A stretch of DNA of 64,000 nucleotides from Flavobacterium sp. (GCA_023259675.1 JALRGT010000003.1:1-64000); one strand, 5' to 3'; numbered from the stretch's first letter, positions 16,525 to 27,545 are shown. Notes: generated from the letters alone by a model not told the origin. Numbers and translations: made by a program.

Positions 16525-17648
16525 TATTTCATTTTATAAATTTCAGAACCTGCCAATAAGAAACAGCCTAAACCGTAGTCTTCAAAATCAGGGATTCTTT
16601 CATAAGATAATGGCTGCCCATCTTTGGGTTCTTTTCCGGTAGATTGCAAGTAGCCCAAAAATCCGTTTTCATGTAAACTTTCTGTTGTTAATGCTTTCCA
16701 TGCCTTTTGAACAACAGGTAAATACACTTCTTTTTTCAAAAGACCACTGTTGATACCATACGCAATTCCGTAAACGAATAGCGCAGTACCCGAAGCTTCC
16801 TTTCCTCCATAATTACTTGGATCATGCAAACTCACATTCCAAAAACCATCGGCTCTTTGAATCGGAACCAAAGCGGCAGCCATGGCTTTTAAATCGCTTA
16901 CATATTGCGCTCTATGGGGCGCATTTTCAGGGATTATAGTTAGCACTTTTGCCAAAGCCGCAATAACCCAACCGTTTCCACGACTCCAGTAACAATCCTC
17001 TCCATTTGGTTCTTTGTAAGGCGGATCAAAATCGGCATCACGCCACCACAAACCATCTTTTGGATTGTATAATCCATGATCACCATGTTGGTTTCTGGAA
17101 TACATATACATGGCATACATTTTCTCAAAATAACGATTGTCTTTTTCCAAAACACCCATTTTGGCAAAAACAGGTATTCCCATCTGGATGGCATCAATCC
17201 AAGACCAATCGTCGAGTTGAGGCGTATTCAAGAGCATATTCAATGTAGCTCTAGTACTTTTTAATTTTTTGGAATCCGGCTCTAAATTGTACAAATCAAT
17301 ATAGGTTTGTGCTGCACAATAATCGTCGGCATTACGGTTAGCACTTCCGTTTCTAAAGCTCCATTTGTGAAACTCAGACCACGAATAAGCATAATTATAA
17401 TAGGTTTCTTTTGGGTCAATTTCGTGTAATGCCATTAACCCTTCATAATACACCCCTCGTGTCCAAATATTACTTGGTCGTTCTTTATTGGTAACAATTG
17501 TTTTTCCTGTGTCAGGCCATTTATCCATGAAATAGCCATTGGCAGATTCCATTTGTTTCAAGACCAATTTTCTGTCGAATGCCTCTTGTGCCATTAAAGT
17601 GCCTGAGCATACAAGGCTAACCGCTAAAAATAAAAATGATTTCTTCAT
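16524..17648 (-). CDS. GH105-type unsaturated rhamnogalacturonyl hydrolase
   Basis: 'WTRGVYYEGLMAL', 'ADDYCAAQTYIDLY', 'DGLWWRDADF', 'NGEDCYWSRGNGWVIAALAKVL', 'SGTALFVYGIAYGI'. Confidence 0.9.
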   Translation of the reverse strand: MKKSFLFLAVSLVCSGTLMAQEAFDRKLVLKQMESANGYFMDKWPDTGKTIVTNKERPSNIWTRGVYYEGLMALHEIDPKETYYNYAYSWSEFHKWSFRNGSANRNADDYCAAQTYIDLYNLEPDSKKLKSTRATLNMLLNTPQLDDWSWIDAIQMGIPVFAKMGVLEKDNRYFEKMYAMYMYSRNQHGDHGLYNPKDGLWWRDADFDPPYKEPNGEDCYWSRGNGWVIAALAKVLTIIPENAPHRAQYVSDLKAMAAALVPIQRADGFWNVSLHDPSNYGGKEASGTALFVYGIAYGINSGLLKKEVYLPVVQKAWKALTTESLHENGFLGYLQSTGKEPKDGQPLSYERIPDFEDYGLGCFLLAGSEIYKMK

Positions 17649-17666
17649 TTTGATACTACTTTGTTT

Positions 17667-20402
17667 TTATTCGTTTTTTTGTTGTAATGGTGTAATGGTT
17701 ACAGGCCCTAACAATCCTGAGGGTGTTGGATTCCATTTGGTGGCGTCAAATTTATTATAGTCTTTGTCAACCATATTGATTTCATAAAATATCTTCCATT
17801 CCTGACCTTTCATTTCCAAATCTCTAACTCTGTTAGCTGCTAAATTGGTTACCTGTACATCCAAAATATTTTTACCTTCTTTCAATTTCCCAAGATTAAT
17901 GGTAAAAGGAACAGACCAGGCATCCCCAATAAATGTACCATTCAACCATACTTTGGCACTTTCTCTAACATCACCAAGATTTAAACTCCAATTATCGGCC
18001 TCAATCCCGGGATTCTCAAACGCTAACGTATAAGTTGCCGAACCCGAAAAGGCTTCCGCATCCTTGTTTAATGTTGTCCAAGATTCCAAGTTGGTCATCT
18101 TCGCTTTTGCTGGCAATTGAGGACCACCTTTATCAAAAGCTATTTGCCATTCTCCCTTTAAAACAATAGGTTCCCCTGTTTTTTCATAATAATTCCACGG
18201 TTGTTCCGAAGTCGTTTGTTCTGTTTTAAGAATAAACGACTGTCCCGGTTCTATCTGTAATTTTACAAAAGTGATGTCATCTGTCTTTTTCACTTCTGCA
18301 TTCCCAAAATTCTTGGTTAACGGATCAAAAATAACGACTTCTTTATTGCCTATTTGTAACGGAACAAATCCATCTATTGCTTTCGAAGTATGATTGACTA
18401 AATAGTATATTTTTTCCCCCTCTACAGCTCGTCGGATAAATTTCAAACCGGAAGTCACCAATGTTTCCGGAAAGACTTGAGCTCCTTCTAAAGCTTTAAA
18501 TAAATTGGAAACCGGAGAAATTATTGCTTTGTTGTCACTAATTAATTTTGCCAATTGCTGGTCTTGTTTTTTATATTCATGAAAACCAGGCACCGATTTC
18601 GGAAGTCCTTCAAAAATAATGGCTCCCCCAGCTTTTTTCAAGGCAATCAGTTTTTGCAAAGTAGCCAATGGCATTTGATCACAATTGGGAACGATCAATG
18701 ATTTATAAATTCCTCCCGGCAATACAATCTTCCCATTTTCGATGTGTGCCTGAGTAATAAAATTATCTGAAATAAAATCGACTCCATAACCGTTTTTCAT
18801 TAGGTTTTTCGTCGTGTCATAGAATGAAGTTCCGTATAACCATTCTGAAAGGGAATGTATTTTAAATTGAAAAAACAATTCTCCATTGTGGTAGTCATTC
18901 CACGTATCATAAATAGGCCAATACAGTAAGTTCTCGTTATCTGATTTTCCTTGTTGCAACATTGACTGACATCTAGCAATATAAGAGAACAAGTCCGGAG
19001 CATCTTCCCAAATGGTATTCGTGGCATTAAAATTTACAGAGGCATAAAATTTCCATCCCGGCCAAGCTGCTCTCTCTGGCGAATAAGTCGAACCATGAAG
19101 AAAAATATGGTTGATTCCATTCAAAAGCAATTCCTCCGCTTCTGGTTTACACTGTGATAAAGCTGTTTTAAAATGATCGCGCAACCAAGTAAAAGTCTCC
19201 GAAGACACTAATGGTTTCCCTGCAATATGAGCCGCCGAAGAAGAAAATTTCAACATTACAGGATCGGCATCCCCTTCTCTAATATCTTCTTTTTCTCTTC
19301 TAAATCCCGGAATTTCAAATGGCATCGAGCCAAAAGTTTCGCACTCTGGAATATCTGCAGAAGCATACAAATCAATTAGATTTCCCGGTGAGCCATGTGC
19401 CTGTAATTTGGTTTTAAAATTTTTGGTATGGGCCCATTCTGTCCAAGATTTATCAAATTGATTCAATAACAAATCCGAAAGTGTTTCTCTGTAGTCACTT
19501 TTTATTCTGTTGCCTTCCTCATTATCAGTTTTACTCAATAATTGAGGCATATATTTTTTCAAATCATATCCTCTTCGTTTCTTAAATTCTTCAAAAAAAT
19601 GAGGCGTAAAATCGGTTCCATACACTTCATAACTGTCATTAAAAATAGAACGCAACTTCCCTTCATATCCTTTTAAAGCTTCATTAAAAGGCTGCACATA
19701 AGCCTCGAGCGCTTCTTTTGAATAATGGTCCAAAGTATATCCTTTCCCACCAGGAGCGGCTCGTTTCACCTGTTGCCCTGTTTTTCCGCTAAAAATGGCA
19801 TATAAAGTATAATCTGTTTTTTTGGCTTTCCACTTCAACTGTGTCCCTTCCAGTTGATTCGTTAAATCGATATAAGAACCATCGGCACCATAGGCCACAA
19901 CATACAGTAATTTAGCCGGCACTTTTTCTTTGATACTATCTGCCTTTATTTCACGATCTATTTTTTCCCTTTTCTTAAGCTCCATTTTTTCTACCACCAG
20001 CTTGGTTGCGGCATGATCTAAAGTCACCTGAGGACCACCGTAGGGCCAACCGGTTCCTAAAACCATATCGACTTGCATGTGGAGACTGTCGGCAATTTTA
20101 ATAGTATAGCCCAACATATCCATCCATTTTGGAGAGAAATAGTCAATAAAGTTTTTTTCCTCGCCTTTTACTCCATATATAGGAGTTATTTCAACTCCAC
20201 CAATTCCTGCATTATGAAAATCTTCTAAACTCTTTTTTAAATTGGGTTTATCTACAGCGCTTCCCATCCACCACCAGCGAGCCCAAGGTTGGGTCGTATT
20301 TACAATTTCAGGCCAAGGAGAGGTTTTATTTTCTTGTGCTGAAGTTTCGGTTGTAACGAAAACTCCTAAAATTAAAAGGATATAATATGGTTTTAGTTTC
20401 AT
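17667..20402 (-). CDS. GH106-type alpha-L-rhamnosidase
   Basis: 911 aa; 'WPEIVNTTQPWARWWWMGSAVDKPNLKKSLEDFHNAGIGGVEITPIYGV', 'LGTGWPYGGPQVT', C-terminal beta-sandwich 'VWLNGTFIGDAWSVPFTINL'. Confidence 0.9.
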   Translation of the reverse strand: MKLKPYYILLILGVFVTTETSAQENKTSPWPEIVNTTQPWARWWWMGSAVDKPNLKKSLEDFHNAGIGGVEITPIYGVKGEEKNFIDYFSPKWMDMLGYTIKIADSLHMQVDMVLGTGWPYGGPQVTLDHAATKLVVEKMELKKREKIDREIKADSIKEKVPAKLLYVVAYGADGSYIDLTNQLEGTQLKWKAKKTDYTLYAIFSGKTGQQVKRAAPGGKGYTLDHYSKEALEAYVQPFNEALKGYEGKLRSIFNDSYEVYGTDFTPHFFEEFKKRRGYDLKKYMPQLLSKTDNEEGNRIKSDYRETLSDLLLNQFDKSWTEWAHTKNFKTKLQAHGSPGNLIDLYASADIPECETFGSMPFEIPGFRREKEDIREGDADPVMLKFSSSAAHIAGKPLVSSETFTWLRDHFKTALSQCKPEAEELLLNGINHIFLHGSTYSPERAAWPGWKFYASVNFNATNTIWEDAPDLFSYIARCQSMLQQGKSDNENLLYWPIYDTWNDYHNGELFFQFKIHSLSEWLYGTSFYDTTKNLMKNGYGVDFISDNFITQAHIENGKIVLPGGIYKSLIVPNCDQMPLATLQKLIALKKAGGAIIFEGLPKSVPGFHEYKKQDQQLAKLISDNKAIISPVSNLFKALEGAQVFPETLVTSGLKFIRRAVEGEKIYYLVNHTSKAIDGFVPLQIGNKEVVIFDPLTKNFGNAEVKKTDDITFVKLQIEPGQSFILKTEQTTSEQPWNYYEKTGEPIVLKGEWQIAFDKGGPQLPAKAKMTNLESWTTLNKDAEAFSGSATYTLAFENPGIEADNWSLNLGDVRESAKVWLNGTFIGDAWSVPFTINLGKLKEGKNILDVQVTNLAANRVRDLEMKGQEWKIFYEINMVDKDYNKFDATKWNPTPSGLLGPVTITPLQQKNE

Positions 20403-20412
20403 TGATTTATAT

Positions 20413-21672
20413 TTATTTTGATTTATCTATTACTACAGAATACACTTGTGTTTTACCTTCAAAATTAGCACGAAAAATAATCCTTTTGCCGTCCGGTGAA
20501 AAATGCACATTGGGTTCCAATTTATAATTATGGTTTTTCATATTAACCAATTTTTCAGATACAAAACTATCTCCATTAGGAACAAAATGGTACAACCACA
20601 TACCGTCTCTTGCATGAGCCACCTGACCTGCATCGCCTCCATCTCCAGCAAATGATTTCATATCCGGAGCTATGTTATAATGAATCGACCATTCGTCTCG
20701 TTTTAAGGCATATCTTTTTTCTTCACCCGTTACTAAATTTTTACCTGCCAAATAAAAGGTTTCTCCTCTTGGGATTTGCAAATCAAACCAAATGGTCTTC
20801 CCGTCAGGGCTAAAAAACTCATGTCCGGCTATTTCTCTTTCGACTGTTCTTTTGTGAATAAGTGTTCTCTCTTTGGTATCAATATTAATATTCCAAATTC
20901 GATCTACTTTATGCCAAGGGCCTTCATGGCAATACATAAATAATTTAGGATCCGTAGGGGAAAAAAGTTCATGATTTAACCAAGCATTTTCATCAAACAA
21001 TTTGGTTAATTTTCCAGTAGCTACCTCTACCGTAATCAAAACTCGATTGAGTTTGGCTTCATAAATTTTATCAAAATAATCCGATTTTGAAGGATTTTTT
21101 TTAAAGATTTCCTGTTCTTCTTTTGAGGACAAAACGCCTCCAAGTAATGTTTCATCAGCATTTAATGTTGCTACAGAACCTACTTTATCCTCCGGAAATT
21201 TAAAAATAAAAGTTGTTTTATGAGTATCAACATGAGTTGAAAAAATACTGTCATTGATTCTATAATATACTTTACGAGTTTTAGTACCTACAATTTCACC
21301 GCTTTTATTTCCGGCTTTATCCGTTAACTGATCAATCTTTTTCGTTTTTAAGTCGATTGAAAACAATTGTTTTCCATTGGCTGTACTACCATAAAAAATC
21401 ATCAGCCAACCTTTACTATCCTTGGTTGGTAAAAAGGGATTGTTATTAAAATAAAAACTGCTGTTATCTCCTTCTCTGTCTATCAGCTTTTCTACCCTAT
21501 GCCCTGTCGTGGCATCTATCCATACTTTGGCTTTAGAACTCTCCAACCCCGTTTCCATAACTGGGATTTCCGATTTGTTTTCTTTTTGTGTGTTCCCGCT
21601 GACACTTTGCTTTTCTTTACAAGATAAGCACAATGCTATCAAACTGACCACTATTAATTTATGAGTTTTCAT
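20413..21672 (-). CDS. oligogalacturonate lyase-like protein (PL22), lipoprotein
   Basis: lipobox 'LSCKEKQ'; 'WIDATTGHRVEKLIDREGDNSSFYFNNNPF', 'HEFFSPDGKTIWFDLQ'; WD40-like propeller. Confidence 0.85.
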   Translation of the reverse strand: MKTHKLIVVSLIALCLSCKEKQSVSGNTQKENKSEIPVMETGLESSKAKVWIDATTGHRVEKLIDREGDNSSFYFNNNPFLPTKDSKGWLMIFYGSTANGKQLFSIDLKTKKIDQLTDKAGNKSGEIVGTKTRKVYYRINDSIFSTHVDTHKTTFIFKFPEDKVGSVATLNADETLLGGVLSSKEEQEIFKKNPSKSDYFDKIYEAKLNRVLITVEVATGKLTKLFDENAWLNHELFSPTDPKLFMYCHEGPWHKVDRIWNINIDTKERTLIHKRTVEREIAGHEFFSPDGKTIWFDLQIPRGETFYLAGKNLVTGEEKRYALKRDEWSIHYNIAPDMKSFAGDGGDAGQVAHARDGMWLYHFVPNGDSFVSEKLVNMKNHNYKLEPNVHFSPDGKRIIFRANFEGKTQVYSVVIDKSK

Positions 21673-21696
21673 AATTTACCTTTTATAAGATTGAAG

Positions 21697-21742
21697 TAAA
21701 AATAAAATCTCTTACCAGAAATGCTATCCTGTTGCATCATGC
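21697..21742 (-). promoter_or_regulatory. candidate PUL promoter A (direct-repeat activator site plus -7-like box)
   Basis: minus strand gcatga-N4-acagga (second repeat starts 21732), TATTTTTA starting 21704, 28 bp downstream; upstream of PL22 start at 21672. Confidence 0.5.
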
Positions 21743-21936
21743 ACACATTAAAAAAAATCTTTTCTATTCCTTTACTTTTTTTTTGCGGTTAACCTGAAAT
21801 TCAAGGACAACTCTTATTGAAAAACAAAAAAAATTACAGATAATTTTTTTTAGTACTGTAAAAATAAGTATCATACTATTATAAATATTCAAAAAAAAAC
21901 CTACTTTTATGATAATATTAACACTCTAAAGAAGCG

Positions 21937-21960
21937 AAAAATACAATCGATTGTATTTTT
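21937..21960. promoter_or_regulatory. 24-bp perfect palindrome, candidate regulator operator
   Basis: aaaaatacaatcgattgtattttt in the divergent PL22/susC intergenic region. Confidence 0.55.
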
Positions 21961-22046
21961 TGTAAAATTTTGTTAAAATACAAAATGCTGAATATCAACA
22001 TCTTAACTGTTTTTTCTTATAAAAATACCATAAAACACTAATATTC

Positions 22047-22093
22047 AGCAGGTAAGAGCAGGATAGTTTATCATTCGAATGTAAATATTTTTG
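22047..22093 (+). promoter_or_regulatory. candidate PUL promoter B
   Basis: agcagg(22047)-N4-agcagg(22057), then TATTTTTG at 22086-22093 (29 bp from second repeat). Confidence 0.6.
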
Positions 22094-22379
22094 AATCAAA
22101 TTCAAATTACTCCGTTAAAATAATTTAGTAAAATATAATCATAAAGATCAAAATATTTGAAATTTAAGCCCTCTAAAAACAAAAAAAATACTCTTCAAAT
22201 CTATTTATAACGAAAAGAAACAATTAAGATATCACGATTTATTACAGTTAAACACTTAAAATATTTATATATCCTCAACATAATTAACAATAAATCATAT
22301 ATACGCAATTAAATCCCTAAAAAAAATCACACTTTGTATTTTTTTTAACATAATACTAGGAAAATGGTAACTTAAAAAT

Positions 22380-22399
22380 TAGATTTGCAATCGATTACA
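22380..22399 (+). promoter_or_regulatory. possible second susC promoter with overlapping operator
   Basis: TAGATTTG (22380-22387) overlapping TGCAATCGATTACA (22386-22399). Confidence 0.5.
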
Positions 22400-22483
22400 T
22401 TATTAAAAAAACCCAATTACAACGATTGCGTAATTATTAAATACAAACACCACTCGAATATTAACTAAACTAAATATTACTAC

Positions 22484-25400
22484 ATGAAAAACAAAATTAA
22501 TCTTTGGATGAGCGTTATCATTTGTGTATTCCTTTACACATCTGGTTATGCTCAAGAAAAAACGGTTACAGGGATTGTTACCGATCAATCTAATTTACCT
22601 ATACCAGGTGTTAACGTAATCATAAAAGGAACTCTACAAGGAATCAGTACCGATTTTGACGGAAAATATGGTATTTCGACCACTCCGGGTCAAACCTTAG
22701 TTTTTTCTTATTTAGGATACAAAACGAAAGAAATAACAATAGGAACTGCCAATACCTATAATGTTTCTTTAGAAGAAGAAGGATCCAAACTTGATGAAGT
22801 TGTTGTCGTTGGATACGGGACTAAAAAGAAAAAGGATTTAACAGGATCAATTGTTAGTGTAGGCGCTGAAGAAATTGCATCAAGACCCGTGCAAAATGCA
22901 GTACAGGCCATGCAAGGAAAAGCCGCTGGGGTTGATATTGGGTCAAACGAACGACCAGGTACTGTTGGAAACATCAATATTCGTGGTTCACGTTCTATTA
23001 CCGCTTCCAATTCACCTCTTTATGTAGTGGATGGAATTCCCTTAAATTCAGGAGGCATTGACTTTATAAACCCAAATGACATCGAATCTATTGATGTTCT
23101 AAAAGATGCTTCTGCTACAGCCATTTACGGTTCTCGTGGAGCAAATGGGGTTATTATTGTTTCCACTAAAAAAGGAAAAAACGGAAAATTTACTTTAAAT
23201 TACGACACTGCAGTTAGTACCGAAACGATTCACGAATTTGCTCCACTGATGAATGCTGGTGAATATATTGAACTGCGTCGTTGGGCAAGATACTATTCTA
23301 ATCCTAGTGCTTTTGCTCCGGGAAATGCACCAACTATTGCCAATGACAGAACTATATTTTTAGATACAGCAGATCCAGCAGCTTGGGCAAATATTGAAAA
23401 AGGATGGGCTACTGGAACATGGGACGGGTCTAAAGTTAGCACTACCGATTGGACAAAATTTGTCACTCAAACTGGCGTAACCCAACAACACACTTTAAGT
23501 GTTAGTGGTGGTTCAGAAAAAATGAAAGCCTACGGTTCATTTGGTTACTTGGACAACACAGGAACCTTAAAAGGGCAAAGTTACCGACGCTACAATGGTC
23601 TTGCCAATATTGACATTACGCCTACTGCATGGTTCTCGATGGGAGCTAACCTTAATACCAGTTATGGTTTAAATGAATACGGATTATCTAATGTAGGTAG
23701 ATCAGCTGTTGCGTCTTCTGACGGAATTTATTTAACAGCAAGACAAAACCTACCTTATGCCGTTCCTTTAGATGCCAATGGCGAAAGAATACAAAATCCA
23801 GGTGGAGATTCAACAATAAGAAACGTATACGAAGAATACAAATACTCTCAAGACCAACGCCTAACATTACGTGCTTTTGGTAGTTTTTATGCTCAATTGG
23901 ATTTTGGTGCAATTTCTTCTGCACTAGAAGGTTTAAAATACCGAATTAATTTTGGTCCAGACATTACCTCCTATCGTAATGGGGTATTTTTAAATGGATT
24001 ATCTTCTGCTCGTTCTGGAACAAGCTTTGCTTCATTGGCAAAAAATCAAACTGTTTCATACACATTAGACCATTTACTTTTCTACAATAAAACTATAGGA
24101 AAACATGATTTTGGTTTGACATTATTACAAAGTCAAACAGAATACAGCAATGAGGAAAGTGCTATGTCAGCAAATAATATTGCAAATGTGGCCAATAAAT
24201 GGAATGCTTTGAATCCAACAAATGTAACTCTAGCTGGTTATTCTTCTAATATAACTGAAAAAAGCTTACTATCGTATATGGGTAGAATCAATTATAGTTT
24301 TGATGACAAATATCTTTTAACTGCTTCAGGTCGTTATGACGGTGCATCTCAATTAGCGCCTGGAAACAAATGGGCTTTTTTCCCTAGTACTTCCCTTGCA
24401 TGGCGTCTAGACAAAGAGGAGTTTTTACAAAATATCTCTTGGATTAACCAATTAAAACTAAGAGCTGGTTTTGGTATTACAGGGAATGCCTCGGTTGATC
24501 CTTATGCAACACAACCTCCTTTGGCTTCAATCCTTTACTCTACATCATCTGGACTTGTAAACGCTTCAAGCTTAGGAAATGTCAATTTAACTTGGGAAAA
24601 AACTACGCAATTTAACTATGGTGTCGATTTTGGATTATTCGGCAATAAAATTTCAGGTAGTTTAGAATATTACACCTCTAAAACCAACGATTTATTATTC
24701 GACAGAGGTATTCCATCAGTAACAGGTTTTTCAACAACTCTCGAAAACATAGGTGAAACCAAAGGAAATGGTATCGAACTTACTTTAAACACAGTAAACG
24801 TAAAGACAGCTGATTTTGAATGGAGTTCTAGTTTTAGCGCCTCTTATCAAAAAAGCACAATTGTTGAATTACAAAATGGTAAATTTGATGACATAGGGAA
24901 CGGCCTTTTTATTGGACAACCTCAAGGCGTTATTTACGGTTTCGAATCTAACGGAATATGGAGACCAGAAGATGCTGCTGAAATGGCTAAATTCAATACT
25001 GCCGCTGGAAGCACCATTTTTACATTAGGAAATGCAAGACCTGTTGACCAAAATGGAGATTATAAAATTGACGCCAATAACGACCGTGTAATCATTGGTA
25101 GTACCGAACCAAAATACATCACAGGTTTAACCAATACTTTTAATTACAAGAATATCGAATTATCATTCTTTGTATATGGACGTATGGGCTATTTATACAA
25201 TGCAGGAGGAGAAAACTTAAGCGGAAAAACTAGTCAAAGAAAATTGGATTATTATACAGACGACAATACCGATGCTGAATACCAAAAACCAATCTTTTCT
25301 GCAGGAACAGGTGATTTATACAATCCTATTTTCGGTTACAAAAACGGTTCTTTCTTAAAAATAAGAAACATCTCTTTGGGGTATAACTTCCAAGAAGATT

Positions 25401-25552
25401 ATGTACAAAAAATGGGGTTATCTAAACTAAGAATTTATATGCAAGCAGCTAATCCTGGTATGATATTCTCTAAAGTAAAATGGGTAGATTTGGATACTAG
25501 AACTACATATTCTAACAGAGGATTTACATTAGGATTAAATGTTCAATTCTAA
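22484..25552 (+). CDS. SusC-type TonB-dependent glycan transporter
   Basis: 1022 aa; 'GIVTDQSNLPIPGVNVIIKGT', 'DEVVVVGYGTKKKKDLTGSI', 'NIRGSRSI', 'VLKDASATAIYGSRGANGVIIVSTKKGK'. Confidence 0.97.
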   Translation: MKNKINLWMSVIICVFLYTSGYAQEKTVTGIVTDQSNLPIPGVNVIIKGTLQGISTDFDGKYGISTTPGQTLVFSYLGYKTKEITIGTANTYNVSLEEEGSKLDEVVVVGYGTKKKKDLTGSIVSVGAEEIASRPVQNAVQAMQGKAAGVDIGSNERPGTVGNINIRGSRSITASNSPLYVVDGIPLNSGGIDFINPNDIESIDVLKDASATAIYGSRGANGVIIVSTKKGKNGKFTLNYDTAVSTETIHEFAPLMNAGEYIELRRWARYYSNPSAFAPGNAPTIANDRTIFLDTADPAAWANIEKGWATGTWDGSKVSTTDWTKFVTQTGVTQQHTLSVSGGSEKMKAYGSFGYLDNTGTLKGQSYRRYNGLANIDITPTAWFSMGANLNTSYGLNEYGLSNVGRSAVASSDGIYLTARQNLPYAVPLDANGERIQNPGGDSTIRNVYEEYKYSQDQRLTLRAFGSFYAQLDFGAISSALEGLKYRINFGPDITSYRNGVFLNGLSSARSGTSFASLAKNQTVSYTLDHLLFYNKTIGKHDFGLTLLQSQTEYSNEESAMSANNIANVANKWNALNPTNVTLAGYSSNITEKSLLSYMGRINYSFDDKYLLTASGRYDGASQLAPGNKWAFFPSTSLAWRLDKEEFLQNISWINQLKLRAGFGITGNASVDPYATQPPLASILYSTSSGLVNASSLGNVNLTWEKTTQFNYGVDFGLFGNKISGSLEYYTSKTNDLLFDRGIPSVTGFSTTLENIGETKGNGIELTLNTVNVKTADFEWSSSFSASYQKSTIVELQNGKFDDIGNGLFIGQPQGVIYGFESNGIWRPEDAAEMAKFNTAAGSTIFTLGNARPVDQNGDYKIDANNDRVIIGSTEPKYITGLTNTFNYKNIELSFFVYGRMGYLYNAGGENLSGKTSQRKLDYYTDDNTDAEYQKPIFSAGTGDLYNPIFGYKNGSFLKIRNISLGYNFQEDYVQKMGLSKLRIYMQAANPGMIFSKVKWVDLDTRTTYSNRGFTLGLNVQF

Positions 25553-25574
25553 GAAAATTAAAAATAAATAAATT

Positions 25575-27521
25575 ATGAAAAATCACAAAACACTATATAT
25601 CGCCCTAATGATGGTAGCTACATTAGGACTTAGCAGCTCATGTAGTCAAGACTTCTTAGATGAAAATTTGACCACTGCTTACAGTAAAGAATATTACAAT
25701 ACAGAAGAAGGAATCAAAGCATTATCTGTGGGAACCTACTATCAAGTTTTTGCCTTAGACATGAATCGGGAGGTGCCTCTTACAGCAAATGAATCAGGTA
25801 CAGACGAATTTCACGTTGGAGGAGATCCATCAAATGGCCTATGGAATTCATACGCCTCAGGATTTGGTTCATTTGTAACCGTATCCAACTCTAACACTGT
25901 TGCTGCCAATACCAATTGGGACAATTTATACAGAGGAATTGGTAATGCGAATCAATTAATTGAATCCGCTACTGCAATAAACTCAACTAGCGATGCAATC
26001 AAAAAAATTGCACTAGGAGAAGGCTACTTCATGAGAGCTTACAATTATTTAAAATTAGTTAGACAGTACGGAGGGGTTCCACTAAAACTAACTGTTAGTA
26101 ATACTGTACAACTAGAATTCACTAGAGCTTCGTCTGAAGAAGTTTTAAGCCAAATTATTGCAGATTTCACTCAAGCCTATAACTTATTAGTCAATACTGG
26201 AGGTCCAAATAAAATCACCAAAGATGCTGCAGCTCATTATTTAGCAAAAGCTTATTTGACCCGTGCCAGTGAAATTAATGATACTTGGAATTCATCAACA
26301 AAAGCAGCAGACTTACAACAGGTAGTTACTTTATCGGACGAAGTTATATCTAATCACACACTAGCACCAAACTATGTTAATTTATGGGATTTTAAAACGG
26401 CTAACGGTGCCAATGAGAAGTTATCAGAATTAATTTTATCAGCTGATTTCAACTCTAATCAATTAACTACTGGAGGTAACCAACAACATTTGTACTTTAT
26501 TTCCACCTACGATCAATTACCTCAAATGATTCGTAACACATCAGGAGGAAGACCATTTAGCCGTTTGGCGCCAACTTACTTTACTTATGATGTTTTTGAT
26601 AAGGTAAACGATTCGCGTTTCTGGAAAAGTTTCCAAACAAAAAGTAAGGTTAATAATGCCGCATCAGGAAGCGGTTATGTAAATGGCGATTTAGGTATTA
26701 TGTATGTTATCAATACCCCATCAGACACCCGATTTACTACAACAAGAAATGACGGTACAGTAATCTATTCTAAAACTGGAAAAACGATTCCAAGTGTTTT
26801 TGTAGCTTATGCAGCTGACAATTTTGGATTAATGAAAGACGTAAGATTCCCTTCCTTAAGTAAGTACATGGATGGGTCGCGATTGGATTTCAACAGTACA
26901 AAAGGAAGTCGCGATATCATATTAGCCCGTTCAGCTGAAACCTATTTATTTGCAGCCGAAGCTAAAATTCGTTTAGCAAAACTAGGAACAGGTTCTTATA
27001 GTGATGCGCTAAACTACATCAATGCAGTTCGTAATCGTGCTACTTATAAATCAGGTGAAGATAGAGCTGATTACACTGACGGATCTGCAGCTTGGACAGC
27101 TGCTGGACAAGGGACAAGAGCTGTTTCATTTATACCTGAAAACTCATATTATGAATCAAACAATATCTCAAGCACCACTGCCGCTACTAATTTAAGCATA
27201 GGAAGCATCAGCAGTTTACCCGCTGAAGACGAAGCCGTTATTACTAAATTAGGCTACTCTAGTGATTATGACAGAATGCTTTGTTTAGTATTAAATGAAC
27301 GCACTAGAGAACTATGCGGTGAATTCCATCGTTGGGAAGATTTAAGCAGAACCAAAACATTGGTAGCAAGAGCAATAGCATACAATCCAGAAGCTGCTCC
27401 AAACGTAAAAGACTATCATGTTTTAAGACCTATTCCACAAACATTCCTTGATGGAATTTATAAAGATGGAAGACCATTAACTGCTGCTGAAAAACAAGCC
27501 ATGCAAAATCCTAATTATTAA
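25575..27521 (+). CDS. SusD/RagB-type surface glycan-binding lipoprotein
   Basis: directly after SusC; lipobox 'SSSCSQDFLDE'; 'GEGYFMRAYNYLKLVRQYGGVPL', 'LNERTRELCGEFHRWEDLSRTKTL'. Confidence 0.96.
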   Translation: MKNHKTLYIALMMVATLGLSSSCSQDFLDENLTTAYSKEYYNTEEGIKALSVGTYYQVFALDMNREVPLTANESGTDEFHVGGDPSNGLWNSYASGFGSFVTVSNSNTVAANTNWDNLYRGIGNANQLIESATAINSTSDAIKKIALGEGYFMRAYNYLKLVRQYGGVPLKLTVSNTVQLEFTRASSEEVLSQIIADFTQAYNLLVNTGGPNKITKDAAAHYLAKAYLTRASEINDTWNSSTKAADLQQVVTLSDEVISNHTLAPNYVNLWDFKTANGANEKLSELILSADFNSNQLTTGGNQQHLYFISTYDQLPQMIRNTSGGRPFSRLAPTYFTYDVFDKVNDSRFWKSFQTKSKVNNAASGSGYVNGDLGIMYVINTPSDTRFTTTRNDGTVIYSKTGKTIPSVFVAYAADNFGLMKDVRFPSLSKYMDGSRLDFNSTKGSRDIILARSAETYLFAAEAKIRLAKLGTGSYSDALNYINAVRNRATYKSGEDRADYTDGSAAWTAAGQGTRAVSFIPENSYYESNNISSTTAATNLSIGSISSLPAEDEAVITKLGYSSDYDRMLCLVLNERTRELCGEFHRWEDLSRTKTLVARAIAYNPEAAPNVKDYHVLRPIPQTFLDGIYKDGRPLTAAEKQAMQNPNY

Positions 27522-27545
27522 TAAGATATATAAATCACTATTTTT

